Below, in pieces: positions 8,303-18,518 of a DNA stretch of 64,000 bases. Source of the DNA: an uncultured Bacteroides sp. (GTDB lineage Bacteria > Bacteroidota > Bacteroidia > Bacteroidales > Bacteroidaceae). Within the stretch, counting starts at the first letter, position 1, and each line of letters opens with the position of its first letter. The stretch is taken from contig CANSEY010000002.1 in NCBI GenBank assembly GCA_947646015.1, forward strand, positions 310,001 to 374,000, read 5' to 3'. The position numbers were made by a program, and so were the translations under genes. The notes under the pieces were generated by a model. The model had not been told where the DNA came from. It ran no database searches and saw only the letters and a program-made list of their open reading frames with translations.

Positions 8303-8472
8303 TTATTAACAAGATCGGTTGAAATACCTGTTAATAATAAGTGTATAGTGTTTAAACAGGAAAGATCCATTCAATGGCGGTTACTCTTTAGGAAAAAGAG
8401 GGATAAATTGGATAAAGGACCAGAGAAAAAGGATAGAGTCCGGAAGAATAAAGTAAAGAGTATAGAGTAATA

Positions 8473-8553
8473 ACATGGGGATGTTTTGCTGAATAAGATC
8501 CCCATGTTATGATATAAAACATCCGGATGTTCTAATGCAGAACATCCGGATGT
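8473..8553. repeat. Four palindromic 12-mers at exact 23-bp spacing
   Basis: Units ACATGGGGATGT (8473), AGATCCCCATGT (8496), ACATCCGGATGT (8519) and ACATCCGGATGT (8542) are separated by 11-bp AT-rich linkers. Units 1-2 and 3-4 can also pair as long hairpins: 8471-8482 with 8498-8509, and a perfect 16-bp stem 8517-8532 with 8538-8553, the latter followed by TTTTTG. So the array could act as terminators or as an array of protein sites. Confidence 0.75.
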
Positions 8554-8721
8554 TTTTGTAATGTAAGCTTAGTGTTTCAGGATGAATGAAGTATTGAAAT
8601 GAATTTTATTCAGCTTCGTTATGTATTTCGCATGTACCCATTCATCTCCTGATGTTTGATGTCATATTTGGTCACATTAGTAGCGGGTGGGGAAGTGCCG
8701 TCTGCCGACATCGGTAAGTAT

Positions 8722-8763
8722 AAAAAAATCCTTCGGTTTGAAATTATATTCAGCCGAAGGATT
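8722..8763 (-). terminator. Intrinsic terminator of rdgB
   Basis: On the minus strand AATCCTTCGG pairs with CCGAAGGATT across an AT-rich loop and is followed by seven T. It begins 25 bp after the rdgB stop codon. Confidence 0.85.
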
Positions 8764-8788
8764 CATTTTATTTATTTCGTTTTATCGA

Positions 8789-9373
8789 TCAGATTGAACG
8801 AAGAAATTCACATAGTTTGTTCACAGCCAAAGCACGATGACTGATTTGATTTTTAATTTCATTACCTAATTCGGCAAAGGTCCGGTCGTATCCTTCAGGA
8901 ACGAATACCGGATCGTATCCGAATCCGGAATCACCTCTTTTTTCTTTGATTATTTCGCCTTTTATGATTCCTTCGAAGAGATACTCCTTTTCATCCAGAA
9001 TGAGCGAAATAGCTGTACGGAACTGTGCTCTACGGTTGTCTTTTCCTTCCAGTTCGTGGAGGAGTTTCAACATGTTGGCTTCCGCATTGTGTCCTTCTCC
9101 ACCGGCATAACGGGCCGAATAGACACCCGGAGCACCTCCCAGTGATTCAACTTCCAGTCCCGTGTCATCGGCAAAGCAGTTTAATCCGTAGTTCCGGTAA
9201 ATAAAAGATGATTTGAGGTATGCATTGCCTTCAAGAGTCTCTGCTGTCTCCGGAATATCTGTATGACAATTGATGTCATTCAGGCTGAGTAGCTCGACTT
9301 TATCCCCTAAGATAGCAGATACTTCTTCCAGCTTATGTGCATTATTGGTTGCGAAAACAAGTTTACGTTTCAT
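8789..9373 (-). CDS. rdgB: Non-canonical purine NTP pyrophosphatase (RdgB/HAM1)
   Basis: 194 residues, the normal family length. It hydrolyses dITP, XTP and dHAPTP to the monophosphates, keeping deaminated purines out of DNA and RNA. Diagnostic segments are [11 protein letters not shown] near the start, [25 protein letters not shown] in the middle, [23 protein letters not shown] and the C-terminal [11 protein letters not shown]. It is the last gene of leuS-yitT-rdgB, 10 bp after yitT, and is followed by its terminator. Confidence 0.96.
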
Positions 9374-9383
9374 TGTATGCAGT

Positions 9384-10283
9384 TTATTTTATTTTCAGGC
9401 GGTCGAATCCTTCACCATATACACCGATTACCGAACTCTGCGAGATAAAAGCATTCGGATCGATATCTTTCACTAAACGGAAAATATCGAGTGACTGACG
9501 TTTGTAGGCAAGTACAACTAATACCTTTACATTATTCTGGCTGTACCAGCCCAATCCGTCAAGTACGGTCACTCCCCGATGGGTTTCTTTCGTAATGCGG
9601 TCGGCAATCTTTGCATAATCTTTCGAAAAGATAAAGAACTGTACCGATTGACGGGCGCTGTTGACTACATAGTCCAGAACGAAACCGATGATAAACAAGG
9701 TAACGAAACCGAATATCACTCTGCGCCAGTCGTTAAAGATGAAATAACATGAACTGATGATAATGATATCACAGAACATGATCATTCGTCCGAGAGTAAC
9801 GTCCTTATATTTATTAACAATGGCTGCAATGATATCGGTACCACCCGTGCTGCCGTTATTATTAAATACCACCCCTAATCCGAGACCACACATGATGGCT
9901 CCGATGATGCAAGCCATAAAGTCCTGCCCTTCTCCTACCAACTGAAGCGGAGCTCCTTTATCGTCCACAATGATCAGTTGGAAGAACCATAGGAAGAAAG
10001 TGAGCATAAAGATGGCGTATGTCGTCTTTATACTGAATTTCGGACCGAGTATCTTAATAGCAAATGTCATCAGGACAGCGTTGATGATGAAGTAGGACCA
10101 TTGAATGGGGAAACCTGTTGCATAATAGATGATGGCACCGATACCGGTTGTTCCACCTGTAGTGATCTGATAAGGAATCAGAAAAGCTGTCCAGCCTAAT
10201 GCATAACTTATCAGTCCGAGAGTGATGAAAATATAATCTCTCAACTCTCGCATTACATCGGATTTTGTGGGTTTACTAATCAT
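9384..10283 (-). CDS. YitT-family membrane protein (DUF161 plus DUF2179)
   Basis: 299 residues. Five or six hydrophobic segments lie between about residues 15 and 205, with the family signature [18 protein letters not shown] and a second [13 protein letters not shown] loop. A soluble C-terminal DUF2179 domain follows (about 215-295: [19 protein letters not shown], then VYGEGFDRL). The transported substrate of the family is not established. It sits 14 bp after leuS and 10 bp before rdgB, clearly in one operon. Confidence 0.9.
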
Positions 10284-10297
10284 TTTGTGTGTAGGTA

Positions 10298-13129
10298 TTA
10301 AATAACAATGTTAACAATCTTCTTCGGGACTACGATAACTTTCTTCGGTGTTTTGCCTTCTGTCCATTTTAACGAGCGTTCGTCGGCAAGTACAGTGGCT
10401 TGAATCGCATCGCTGGCGGCATCAGCGGGAAATTCCATATTGAAACGTGCTTTACCATTGAAAGAAATGGTGTAATTAACCGTATCTTCTACCAGGTATT
10501 GCTCGTTGAAAGCCGGCCATTGTGCATCACATACAGAGGTGGTGTTTCCTAATGTATCCCATAACTCTTCGCATACATGCGGAGCAAAAGGTGCAAGAAC
10601 TACGATGAGTTGCTCCAATACCTCTTTTTTATTGCATTTCAGACTTGAAAGTTCATTGACACAGATCATGAAAGCACTTACTGAAGTGTTGTAAGAGAAC
10701 TGTTCGATATCACCGGTTACTTTCTTAATCAACTTATGGAGTGCTTTTAGTTCTTCTTTGGTAGCCGGTTCGTCTTTTACCAGATATTCGCCGTTTCTGT
10801 CATAGAACAATGACCAGAATTTTTTGATGAAACGATGTACGCCATCTATTCCGTTCGTATCCCAAGGTTTGGACTGTTCAACCGGTCCGAGGAACATTTC
10901 GTACATACGGAGTGTATCGGCACCGTATTTTTCAACAATCATATCCGGATTTACCACATTGAACATAGATTTACTCATCTTTTCAACAGCCCATCCACAG
11001 ATATACTTGCCGTCTTCCAGAATAAATTCGGCAGTTTCGTATTCGGGTCTCCAAGCCTTGAAAGCTTCCAGGTCGAGGATATCGTTGGATACGATGTTGA
11101 CATCTACGTGGATAGGAGTAACTTCATATTGATCTTTCAGATTGAGAGATACGAAAGTATTGGTATCCTTGATACGGTAGACAAAGTTACTTCGTCCTTG
11201 TATCATTCCCTGATTTACAAGTTTCTGGAAAGGCTCTTCGGCTACGGAGATACCCCAATCGTGCAGGAACTTATTCCAGAAACGTGAATAAATCAAGTGT
11301 CCGGTAGCATGTTCCGTACCTCCTACATATAAGTCTACATTTTTCCAGTACTGATCCACGGCGGGAGAAACGAGAGCTTCGTGATTGCGCGGATCCATAT
11401 AGCGCAGATAATAGGCGGATGAACCGGCAAATCCCGGCATCGTATTCAGTTCCAGTGGGAAAATGGTTATATTATCAATGTTTTCATTGTCAGTCACGCA
11501 TTTGTTGACAGTGTCCCATGCCCATTTAGTGGCATGTCCCAATGGTGGTTCACCGGTTTCGGTAGGAAGGAATTTGGCTACTTCCGGCAATTCCAGCGGG
11601 AGGCAACTTTCATCAATCATGTAAGGCATTCCGTCTTTGTAGTAAACCGGGAATGGTTCGCCCCAATAGCGCTGACGTGAGAAAATTGCATCACGCAGAC
11701 GGAAATTGACTTTCACACGGCCTAATCCGGTTGCCTTGATATATTCTTTAGTTTTGGCGATTGCTTCTTTTACGGTCAATCCGTTCAATACGAGTCCGCC
11801 TTCGGGAGCTCCCGGACGGGGAGAATTCATCATGATGCCTTCTTTGGCGTCGAAGCTTTCTTCACTGACGTCGCAACCTTCGATCAGCGGACGGATTTCC
11901 AGATTGAAATGTTTGGCAAAAGCATAGTCACGGCTATCGTGTGCAGGAACAGCCATGATGGCACCTGTACCGTAACCTGCTAATACATAATCGCTAATCC
12001 ATACCGGTATGGGTTCGTTGGTCAATGGGTTAATGGCATAGCTTCCGGAGAATACGCCGCTTACGCTACGGTCGGCAATACGTTCGCGTTCGGTACGTTT
12101 TTTGGTACGGTCCAGATAAGCATCTACTTCGGCTTTTTGTTCCGGAGTGGTCAACTTGGCTACCAATTCACTTTCCGGGGCAAGCACCATGAAAGTAACT
12201 CCAAATACGGTGTCGGCACGGGTTGTAAAGATAGTAAATTCAATATCCGAATCTTTCACTTTAAAGTTCATTTCAGCACCTTCGCTGCGTCCTATCCAGT
12301 TGCGTTGAGTCTCTTTCAGCGAGTCGGTCCATTCTACGGTTTCAAGTCCGTCGAGCAAACGCTGTGCATAAGCGGATACGCGCAGGCACCACTGACGCAT
12401 CACTTTTTGAATAACGGGATAACCGCCTCTTTCGGAAACACCGTCAACTACTTCATCATTGGCAAGTACGGTACCCAAAGCCGGACACCAGTTTACCATT
12501 GTATTGCCCAAATAGGCTATACGGTAGTTCATGAGGATTTCCTGTTGTTCTTTTTCGCTTTTAGCATTCCATTCGTCGGCAGTGAAGTCCATTTCTTCGC
12601 CACAGGCTACGTTCATACCTTGTGTTCCGTTGGTACTAAAAGCTTCTATTAACTCTTCGATGGGACGTGCCTGTTTTTCATCATTGCAATAATAGCTGTT
12701 GAACATTTTGATAAATGCCCATTGGGTCCAATGATAATATTCCGGATCGCAAGTGCGAATTTCACGATTCCAGTCGAAAGAGAAACCAATCTTATCTAAT
12801 TGTTCACGATAGCGGTTGATGTTATTAACAGTGGTAATTGCAGGGTGCTGTCCGGTTTGAATAGCATATTGTTCGGCCGGCAGTCCGTAAGCATCATATC
12901 CCATCGGGTTCAATACGTTAAATCCTTGCAGGCGTTTATAGCGCGCATAAATGTCTGAGGCAATATATCCCAGGGGATGACCTACGTGCAGTCCGGCACC
13001 CGAAGGATAGGGGAACATATTGAGTACATAGAATTTTTGTTTGGATGCATCTTCATTTACCTGGTAGGTATGGTTGTCTACCCAAATTTTCTGCCATTTC
13101 TTTTCGATCTCCCTGAAATTATATTCCAT
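10298..13129 (-). CDS. leuS: Leucyl-tRNA synthetase
   Basis: 943 residues. Class Ia synthetase charging tRNA-Leu. The HIGH motif is HVGH at 48-51 within [16 protein letters not shown]; the KMSKS motif is at about 716. The CP1 editing domain lies between ([18 protein letters not shown], then [19 protein letters not shown] with the editing Asp). The C-terminal anticodon-binding region ends KIVNIVI. Length is slightly above the 860-880 common in enterics, as is usual in Bacteroidetes. A minus-strand -7 element TAAATTTG lies at 13183-13190, so leuS heads the leuS-yitT-rdgB operon. Confidence 0.98.
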   Translation of the reverse strand: MEYNFREIEKKWQKIWVDNHTYQVNEDASKQKFYVLNMFPYPSGAGLHVGHPLGYIASDIYARYKRLQGFNVLNPMGYDAYGLPAEQYAIQTGQHPAITTVNNINRYREQLDKIGFSFDWNREIRTCDPEYYHWTQWAFIKMFNSYYCNDEKQARPIEELIEAFSTNGTQGMNVACGEEMDFTADEWNAKSEKEQQEILMNYRIAYLGNTMVNWCPALGTVLANDEVVDGVSERGGYPVIQKVMRQWCLRVSAYAQRLLDGLETVEWTDSLKETQRNWIGRSEGAEMNFKVKDSDIEFTIFTTRADTVFGVTFMVLAPESELVAKLTTPEQKAEVDAYLDRTKKRTERERIADRSVSGVFSGSYAINPLTNEPIPVWISDYVLAGYGTGAIMAVPAHDSRDYAFAKHFNLEIRPLIEGCDVSEESFDAKEGIMMNSPRPGAPEGGLVLNGLTVKEAIAKTKEYIKATGLGRVKVNFRLRDAIFSRQRYWGEPFPVYYKDGMPYMIDESCLPLELPEVAKFLPTETGEPPLGHATKWAWDTVNKCVTDNENIDNITIFPLELNTMPGFAGSSAYYLRYMDPRNHEALVSPAVDQYWKNVDLYVGGTEHATGHLIYSRFWNKFLHDWGISVAEEPFQKLVNQGMIQGRSNFVYRIKDTNTFVSLNLKDQYEVTPIHVDVNIVSNDILDLEAFKAWRPEYETAEFILEDGKYICGWAVEKMSKSMFNVVNPDMIVEKYGADTLRMYEMFLGPVEQSKPWDTNGIDGVHRFIKKFWSLFYDRNGEYLVKDEPATKEELKALHKLIKKVTGDIEQFSYNTSVSAFMICVNELSSLKCNKKEVLEQLIVVLAPFAPHVCEELWDTLGNTTSVCDAQWPAFNEQYLVEDTVNYTISFNGKARFNMEFPADAASDAIQATVLADERSLKWTEGKTPKKVIVVPKKIVNIVI

Positions 13130-13444
13130 AGCGATAACCTTTTGTTTATAGTGATTTATAATATATGCTTTATATGAGGGAGCAAATTTACATGATTATT
13201 TTCAGATAACCACGAAGATAGCTAAAAAACAAAATAGGTATGAAAAGGAAGAATCAGAAAATAAAAATCTTATATTTGTTGATAATTTAAATTTTAGTAT
13301 TTATATTTGTAATCATCGATTAGGTATATGATTACTCAAAAGATAAAAATGATGACATTCATTCAATAGGTTTGAGCACGAAGATGTGCTGAAAGGATAA
13401 CGAATCGGGATATAGTTTACAAAGACTATATCCCGATTTCTTTA
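13130..13444. other. Intergenic region between leuS and a beta-propeller lipoprotein gene
   Basis: No gene seen. It contains the leuS -7 element (13183-13190) and a perfect 14-bp stem-loop (13403-13416 with 13425-13438) immediately after the upstream lipoprotein gene. The stem lacks a T-run on the minus strand but is the likely transcription end of that gene. Confidence 0.6.
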
Positions 13445-14521
13445 TTATTTTTCCGCTAATATGATCACCGGATTTTCATCATTCTCTTGTATTTCATACG
13501 AAATCAGATATTTTCCGTCGTCAGACATACACTTAGGTATGAATGAATGTTCTTCCGGTATGGCGAATGAATTTTCCGGGTAAGAAATTTGAATGCTATT
13601 GGATTTCTTTTCTTTCAGGTCATAGTAAAAAAGATAATTCTGTTTATTGGCCCTTGCAGAAAAGAAAAGTTTATTATCCCATTTCCCGATGGGAGTTAAA
13701 GTCGCTGCATTGTCAAAGACACTTTTTCTGGGATCGGTTAATGTGTAGCGGGCATCTTCTGCTATTTTGTATTTTCCTAATTCAATGTACCAACGTGGAA
13801 CGGGTTGATATTGATTATCGATGGAAAAAATGGTATCGTTGAACATCTCTTTAAAGAAAGTCCGGCCATTTGCATGGAATGGATAGCATTCATTGTAGAA
13901 TACCATTGTCATCTCTCCTTTTTGAAAGGATTTGCCATAGGGTATTTTAGCCAGGATGGTGCTGTCTTTGAATAGGTAAATTTTGTGAGGTTCATTTCCG
14001 GTAATATTCTGTATATAACCGGCTTTTATATTATTACCTGATGCAAGGGGAAATACTTCTTTGATATTGCTTTCCGGGATAGGTTCGGTCTTTATCCATT
14101 TTCCGTTCCAGTTATATGTTTTAATTTTGTTGGCTATGTCGAAAATGTGAATGCCTTCATCATCTGTCCAAGCATTATTAATGCCGCTATATTCGGTGGG
14201 ACCTCCTCCTTTGCTACCTATGTTACAAATAAATTTGCCCGACAGATCGAAAAGGGATAAATTATTGTGATGTACCAGTATTTTGTCTTTATGTAGGATT
14301 GTTGCGCGGATATTACCTATCAGTATGGAATCATTGGTTTCTAATTGGACAAAGTGTATAGATTTTGCCCATTCTTTCAAAGGGATCTTTTCCGGTTGGC
14401 CGTCAAAAAGGGTAGAGAAGTCGATAGTCTGACATTCGGTAGTAGATTCTTTGTTACATGAAGTAAACATGGAGCAGACAAACAGGGAGAGTACAAAGAA
14501 ACAGGCGGATTTGTTTTTCAT
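13445..14521 (-). CDS. 6-bladed beta-propeller lipoprotein
   Basis: 358 residues. Lipoprotein signal with lipobox MFTSC (Cys at about 22) followed by NKESTTEC. The rest shows the repeated strand pattern of Bacteroides propeller lipoproteins (the BF3164/DUF4934 type): early IPLKEWAKSIHFVQLETNDSILIGNI, then LSLFDLSGKFICNIGSKGGGPTEYSGI, which is the hallmark blade. Members are numerous in Bacteroides, lie on the cell surface or periplasmic face and have no established function. It is alone between leuS and mutS. Confidence 0.85.
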   Translation of the reverse strand: MKNKSACFFVLSLFVCSMFTSCNKESTTECQTIDFSTLFDGQPEKIPLKEWAKSIHFVQLETNDSILIGNIRATILHKDKILVHHNNLSLFDLSGKFICNIGSKGGGPTEYSGINNAWTDDEGIHIFDIANKIKTYNWNGKWIKTEPIPESNIKEVFPLASGNNIKAGYIQNITGNEPHKIYLFKDSTILAKIPYGKSFQKGEMTMVFYNECYPFHANGRTFFKEMFNDTIFSIDNQYQPVPRWYIELGKYKIAEDARYTLTDPRKSVFDNAATLTPIGKWDNKLFFSARANKQNYLFYYDLKEKKSNSIQISYPENSFAIPEEHSFIPKCMSDDGKYLISYEIQENDENPVIILAEK

Positions 14522-14660
14522 AATTGTATTGTGTAACGGATTAATTAAGGGATCTAATATAGGTATTTAAATTATCGGGAAATCATTAACCGACCAAACG
14601 TTAAGGTTTTAAAAGCTTTTTTAGAGAAGCCTTATGGAGGGGGATAGATAAGTACGGGCA

Positions 14661-14726
14661 TAAAAAAAGGAGCAACGCCTTGCTCCAACCTTTGTTAACC
14701 TTAAATCTAATACTATGAAAAACACA
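14661..14726 (-). ncRNA. Candidate small RNA, copy 1
   Basis: A minus-strand promoter, TTTG (14758-14761), 19 bp, TACCTTTG (14731-14738), matches the Bacteroides consensus exactly. About 6 bp later a transcript of about 64 nt would start. It has an unstructured 5' half complementary to TTAACCTTAAATCTAATAC and ends in the stem GGAGCAA/TTGCTCC (14669-14686) with loop GGCG and seven T. No open frame of use fits inside. Support comes from the two other copies. Confidence 0.65.
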
Positions 14727-14914
14727 GTTGCAAAGGTACGGCTTTCTGCGAAAATAGCAAATAAACCAAGTAAATTAGTATGTTTTATAACACGTTTTAA
14801 GAAAATAATGTGATTTGTTAAGTGTTGAAAGCTCTGAAATTCTATATTTGGGGTGGATCGGAGACTGTTGTGATTCATACTTCCTCCGGTTGAGAGGATG
14901 TTGGGATATGGGCA

Positions 14915-14979
14915 TAAAAAAAGGAGCAACGCCTTGCTCCAACCTTTGTTAACCTTAAATCTAATACTATGAAAAACAC
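14915..14979 (-). ncRNA. Candidate small RNA, copy 2 (tandem duplicate)
   Basis: Nearly identical to copy 1 over about 100 bp. The promoter is CTTG (15011-15014), 19 bp, TACCTTTG (14984-14991); the -33 element has one change. The terminator stem GGAGCAA/TTGCTCC is at 14923-14940 with seven T after it on the minus strand. The upstream flanks have diverged more than the transcribed part. Confidence 0.65.
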
Positions 14980-15217
14980 ATTGCAAAGGTACGACTTCCT
15001 GCGAAAATAGCAAGTAATTCGGATAAAAATCGGTGTTTTATAATATATTTTAAAGGATATAATAAAGTTATTAATAAAACAGACTCTTTTTGAAAGGTTT
15101 ATTTAGAAATGATAATAGCCAAACTTATTATCGGAATAAGGGGCAGACCGATCAATATACATTATTTTAGGTATGGTAAAACTGTCTGTTAGGATAGGTA
15201 GATTTGAGGGAAACCGC

Positions 15218-15225
15218 TATCTTTG
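15218..15225 (+). promoter_or_regulatory. -7 promoter element of mutS
   Basis: TATCTTTG, a perfect Bacteroides -7 element, 11 bp before the chosen mutS ATG. No clear -33 TTTG at normal distance. It implies a very short leader and rules out the ATG further upstream at 15204. Confidence 0.55.
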
Positions 15226-15236
15226 CCTTGTTATTT

Positions 15237-17876
15237 ATGAACTTAAAAAGAAGACTATCCGTGAGCAATGATATTGAATTAACCCCGATGATGAAACAGT
15301 TTCTTGACCTGAAGGCTAAGCATCCGGATGCAGTGATGCTGTTCCGGTGCGGAGACTTCTATGAAACTTATTCTACCGATGCGATTATTGCAGCTGAAAT
15401 ATTAGGAATTACTCTCACAAAACGTGCCAATGGAAAGGGTAAAACCGTTGAGATGGCGGGATTTCCGCATCATGCGTTAGATACATACCTGCCGAAATTG
15501 ATCCGTGCAGGTAAGCGGGTGGCCATATGTGACCAGCTTGAAGATCCTAAGACAACGAAGAAATTGGTGAAGCGTGGCATTACGGAGTTAGTTACTCCGG
15601 GTGTTTCGATCAATGATAATGTCTTAAATTATAAGGAAAATAACTTTCTGGCAGCTGTTCATTTTGGAAAATCGGCTTGTGGTATTGCATTTCTGGATAT
15701 TTCTACCGGAGAGTTCCTGACGGCTGAAGGACCTTTTGACTATGTAGATAAGCTGCTGAATAATTTTGCTCCGAAAGAGATTCTTTTCGAACGTGGGAAA
15801 CGCGGAATGTTTGAGGGAAATTTCGGAAGTAAGTTCTTTACTTTTGAACTGGATGATTGGGTATTTACCGAATCCAGTTCCCGGGAGAAATTGCTGAAGC
15901 ATTTTGAAACAAAGAATCTGAAAGGATTCGGGGTTGAGCATCTCAAGAATGGTATTATAGCTTCCGGAGCTATCCTGCAATATCTGGATATGACGGAACA
16001 TACACAGGTAGGACATATCACTTCGCTGGCACGTATCGAGGAAGACAAATATGTGCGTCTTGATAAATTTACAGTGCGTAGCCTGGAGTTGATCGGTAGC
16101 ATGAACGATGGTGGCAGCAGTTTGCTTCATGTTATTGACAAGACTATCAGTCCTATGGGAGCCCGTCTGTTGAAGCGTTGGATGGTATTTCCTTTAAAAG
16201 ATGAGAAACCCATTAATGACCGGCTGAATGTAGTAGAATACTTCTTTCGTAAACCGGATTTCAGGGAGTTGATTGAAGACGAACTGCATCGGATCGGAGA
16301 TTTGGAACGTATCATTTCAAAAGTAGCCGTCGGGCGTGTTTCTCCTCGTGAGGTAGTACAGTTAAAAGTTGCTTTACAAGCAATTGAACCTATTAAAGAG
16401 GCTTGTCAACAGGCCGATAATCCGAGTTTGAACCGAATCGGTGAGCAGTTGAATCTTTGTATTTCTATTCGTGACCGGATTGAAAAAGAGATTAATAATG
16501 ATCCTCCTCTGTTGATAAATAAGGGGGGAGTCATAAAAGATGGTGTAGATACGGAATTGGATGAGCTTCGGCAGATTGCTTATTCTGGCAAAGATTATCT
16601 GCTTAAGATACAGCAACGTGAAAGTGAACTGACAGGAATACCTAGTTTGAAGATTGCTTATAACAGTGTTTTCGGATACTATATTGAAGTGCGGAATGTG
16701 CATAAAGATAAAGTGCCGCAAGAGTGGATACGTAAGCAGACGTTGGTAAATGCGGAGCGTTATATCACTCAGGAACTGAAAGAATATGAAGAGAAAATTC
16801 TGGGTGCCGAAGACAAGATCCTGGTATTGGAGACTCGCCTGTATACAGAACTTGTACAGGCATTGAGTGAATTTATACCTGCCATCCAGATCAATGCTAA
16901 CCAGATAGCCCGCATTGACTGCCTGCTTTCATTTGCCAATGTAGCCAAAGAGAATAATTATATTCGCCCGGTGATTGAAGATAATGATGTATTGGATATT
17001 CGTCAGGGGCGGCATCCGGTAATTGAAAAGCAACTGCCTATCGGAGAAAAATATATAGCTAACGATGTGTTGTTGGATAACGCTACCCAGCAGGTTATCA
17101 TTATTACCGGTCCGAATATGGCCGGTAAGTCGGCCCTGTTAAGGCAGACTGCATTGATCACCCTGCTTGCCCAGATTGGTTCGTTCGTTCCGGCCGAAAG
17201 TGCTCATATCGGATTGGTAGATAAGATTTTTACTCGGGTCGGTGCCAGTGACAATATCTCTGTAGGAGAATCTACTTTTATGGTCGAGATGAATGAAGCG
17301 TCTGATATTCTGAATAATATTTCTTCCCGAAGCCTTGTCCTGTTCGATGAATTGGGACGCGGAACTTCTACTTACGACGGAATATCCATAGCTTGGGCTA
17401 TTGTAGAGTATATCCACGAGCATCCGAAGGCAAAGGCACGTACGCTTTTTGCTACTCACTACCATGAACTGAACGAAATGGAGAAATCCTTTAAGCGTAT
17501 TAGGAATTATAACGTATCGGTTAAGGAGGTGGATAATAAAGTTATTTTCCTCCGGAAACTTGAAAGGGGCGGAAGTGAGCACTCGTTCGGTATCCATGTG
17601 GCCAAGATGGCAGGCATGCCTAAAAGTATTGTGAAACGTGCCAATGAAATTCTGAAGCAACTCGAATCTGACAACCGCCAGCAGGGAATTTCGGGTAAGC
17701 CGCTGGCAGAAGTCAGTGAGAATCGCGGAGGTATGCAGTTGAGTTTCTTTCAGCTTGATGACCCGATTTTGTGTCAGATCCGGGATGAAATACTTCATCT
17801 GGATGTGAATAATCTTACTCCGATTGAGGCATTAAACAAACTGAATGATATCAAAAAGATAGTCAGGGGAAAATAA
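15237..17876 (+). CDS. mutS: DNA mismatch repair protein MutS
   Basis: 879 residues. MutS binds mismatches and small loops and recruits MutL. Domain I starts at [28 protein letters not shown] with the mismatch-stacking Phe-x-Glu equivalent; the clamp lies mid-protein; the ATPase has Walker [11 protein letters not shown] at about 625, then STFMVEM, Walker [17 protein letters not shown] and the ATHYHEL switch. The C-terminal tail (LSFFQLDDP, then [17 protein letters not shown]) is the usual tetramer segment. The start is MNLKRRL, because the -7 element lies between it and the next upstream ATG. The stop codon touches the stop of the convergent acetyltransferase gene with no gap. Confidence 0.97.
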   Translation: MNLKRRLSVSNDIELTPMMKQFLDLKAKHPDAVMLFRCGDFYETYSTDAIIAAEILGITLTKRANGKGKTVEMAGFPHHALDTYLPKLIRAGKRVAICDQLEDPKTTKKLVKRGITELVTPGVSINDNVLNYKENNFLAAVHFGKSACGIAFLDISTGEFLTAEGPFDYVDKLLNNFAPKEILFERGKRGMFEGNFGSKFFTFELDDWVFTESSSREKLLKHFETKNLKGFGVEHLKNGIIASGAILQYLDMTEHTQVGHITSLARIEEDKYVRLDKFTVRSLELIGSMNDGGSSLLHVIDKTISPMGARLLKRWMVFPLKDEKPINDRLNVVEYFFRKPDFRELIEDELHRIGDLERIISKVAVGRVSPREVVQLKVALQAIEPIKEACQQADNPSLNRIGEQLNLCISIRDRIEKEINNDPPLLINKGGVIKDGVDTELDELRQIAYSGKDYLLKIQQRESELTGIPSLKIAYNSVFGYYIEVRNVHKDKVPQEWIRKQTLVNAERYITQELKEYEEKILGAEDKILVLETRLYTELVQALSEFIPAIQINANQIARIDCLLSFANVAKENNYIRPVIEDNDVLDIRQGRHPVIEKQLPIGEKYIANDVLLDNATQQVIIITGPNMAGKSALLRQTALITLLAQIGSFVPAESAHIGLVDKIFTRVGASDNISVGESTFMVEMNEASDILNNISSRSLVLFDELGRGTSTYDGISIAWAIVEYIHEHPKAKARTLFATHYHELNEMEKSFKRIRNYNVSVKEVDNKVIFLRKLERGGSEHSFGIHVAKMAGMPKSIVKRANEILKQLESDNRQQGISGKPLAEVSENRGGMQLSFFQLDDPILCQIRDEILHLDVNNLTPIEALNKLNDIKKIVRGK

Positions 17877-18518
17877 TTATTTAAGAAACTCTTCCACCTT
17901 TTTATAAAACAGGGATAAGTGATGTCCGTCTATAAATCCATGATGAATGGTCATAGCGATGGGCATCACTAATACACCACCTCTTATAACGGCTTTACCC
18001 GCATTCATTAACGGGTAATTACCACCGTGACGATGTTCCTGCGTACAAGTCAGTGAGGTGAAATATAAATCGGGAGTAGCGCTGAGGAGCACTACATCCA
18101 GTAAATCACTACCTCCTGTCTTTTCTGCTTCATAAGGATCTTTATCCGGATCTATTCCGCTAATGATGGCTTTGGCTTCTGTGTAGAAAGTCTTAAAATC
18201 AGGATACCAGGGAAGTCGTACTGTAAAAAAACGTCCGTTATCTGCCACTTTAATGGGAGTCAGCATATCCACTGTATCGAAATAAACTACCCGTCCTTCA
18301 GAATCAATGCGGAATCGGAACTCTTTGATTTCATTGACAGCACGCAACACGGCATAAAGGTAGTGCAGGAAGAAGGATTCTCCGGCGGTTTTGGCACGTG
18401 TTCTAGCACCCGAACATTCTACTTCTGAAGTAATGGAGATAGTGGGATTCTGGAAACCAAGGAAAAATTCATAATTTTCTTTTCTTTCCCAGGTTTTAAT
18501 ATCAATTATATGTTTCAT
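17877..18518 (-). CDS. Chloramphenicol-acetyltransferase-like protein
   Basis: 213 residues, the CAT monomer length. The active-site motif appears as HHGFIDGHH at about 192-200 (consensus HHxxxDG), with the catalytic His second in the pair. Other family segments are [13 protein letters not shown] at the start and [12 protein letters not shown]. Many chromosomal Bacteroides homologues of this fold are not resistance genes, so the acyl acceptor is unknown. The start is the ATG overlapping the lgt stop codon in an ATGA arrangement, so it is translated in coupling with lgt; upstream in-frame codons would lie inside lgt. Confidence 0.85.
   Translation of the reverse strand: MKHIIDIKTWERKENYEFFLGFQNPTISITSEVECSGARTRAKTAGESFFLHYLYAVLRAVNEIKEFRFRIDSEGRVVYFDTVDMLTPIKVADNGRFFTVRLPWYPDFKTFYTEAKAIISGIDPDKDPYEAEKTGGSDLLDVVLLSATPDLYFTSLTCTQEHRHGGNYPLMNAGKAVIRGGVLVMPIAMTIHHGFIDGHHLSLFYKKVEEFLK

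Larger units (their letters stand above)
8199..8788. other. Convergent intergenic region with terminators and a 23-bp periodic palindrome array
   Basis: No credible gene. From left to right: DnaA-like nonamers (8193-8213, 8303-8311, 8329-8337), the nadA terminator, a purine-rich stretch (8375-8470), the palindrome array and the terminator of the convergent rdgB gene. A 62-codon open frame across 8656-8844 has no coding character and runs through the rdgB terminator. Confidence 0.6.
14522..15236. other. Intergenic region with two tandem small-RNA units before mutS
   Basis: No protein gene. A unit of about 250 bp is duplicated here (first copy from about 14655, second from about 14909), each holding a minus-strand promoter and a terminated short transcript. 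The similarity extends upstream of the promoters (GTTTTATAA, then TTTTAA and TTAA in both). A 130-codon open frame across both copies is not a gene: it encodes the same repeat in two different frames. Confidence 0.7.

Noticed and set aside
8656-8844. A 62-codon plus-strand open frame overlapping the rdgB 3' end
   Set aside because: Runs through the rdgB terminator and into rdgB antisense; no start signal or similarity.
14621-15013. A 130-codon minus-strand open frame across the mutS upstream region
   Set aside because: It reads the duplicated small-RNA unit in two different frames and crosses two terminators and a promoter; no coding character.
17877-18518. Chloramphenicol resistance gene
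   Set aside because: The active-site motif is present, but the gene is embedded in a housekeeping operon with no mobile element; substrate unknown.
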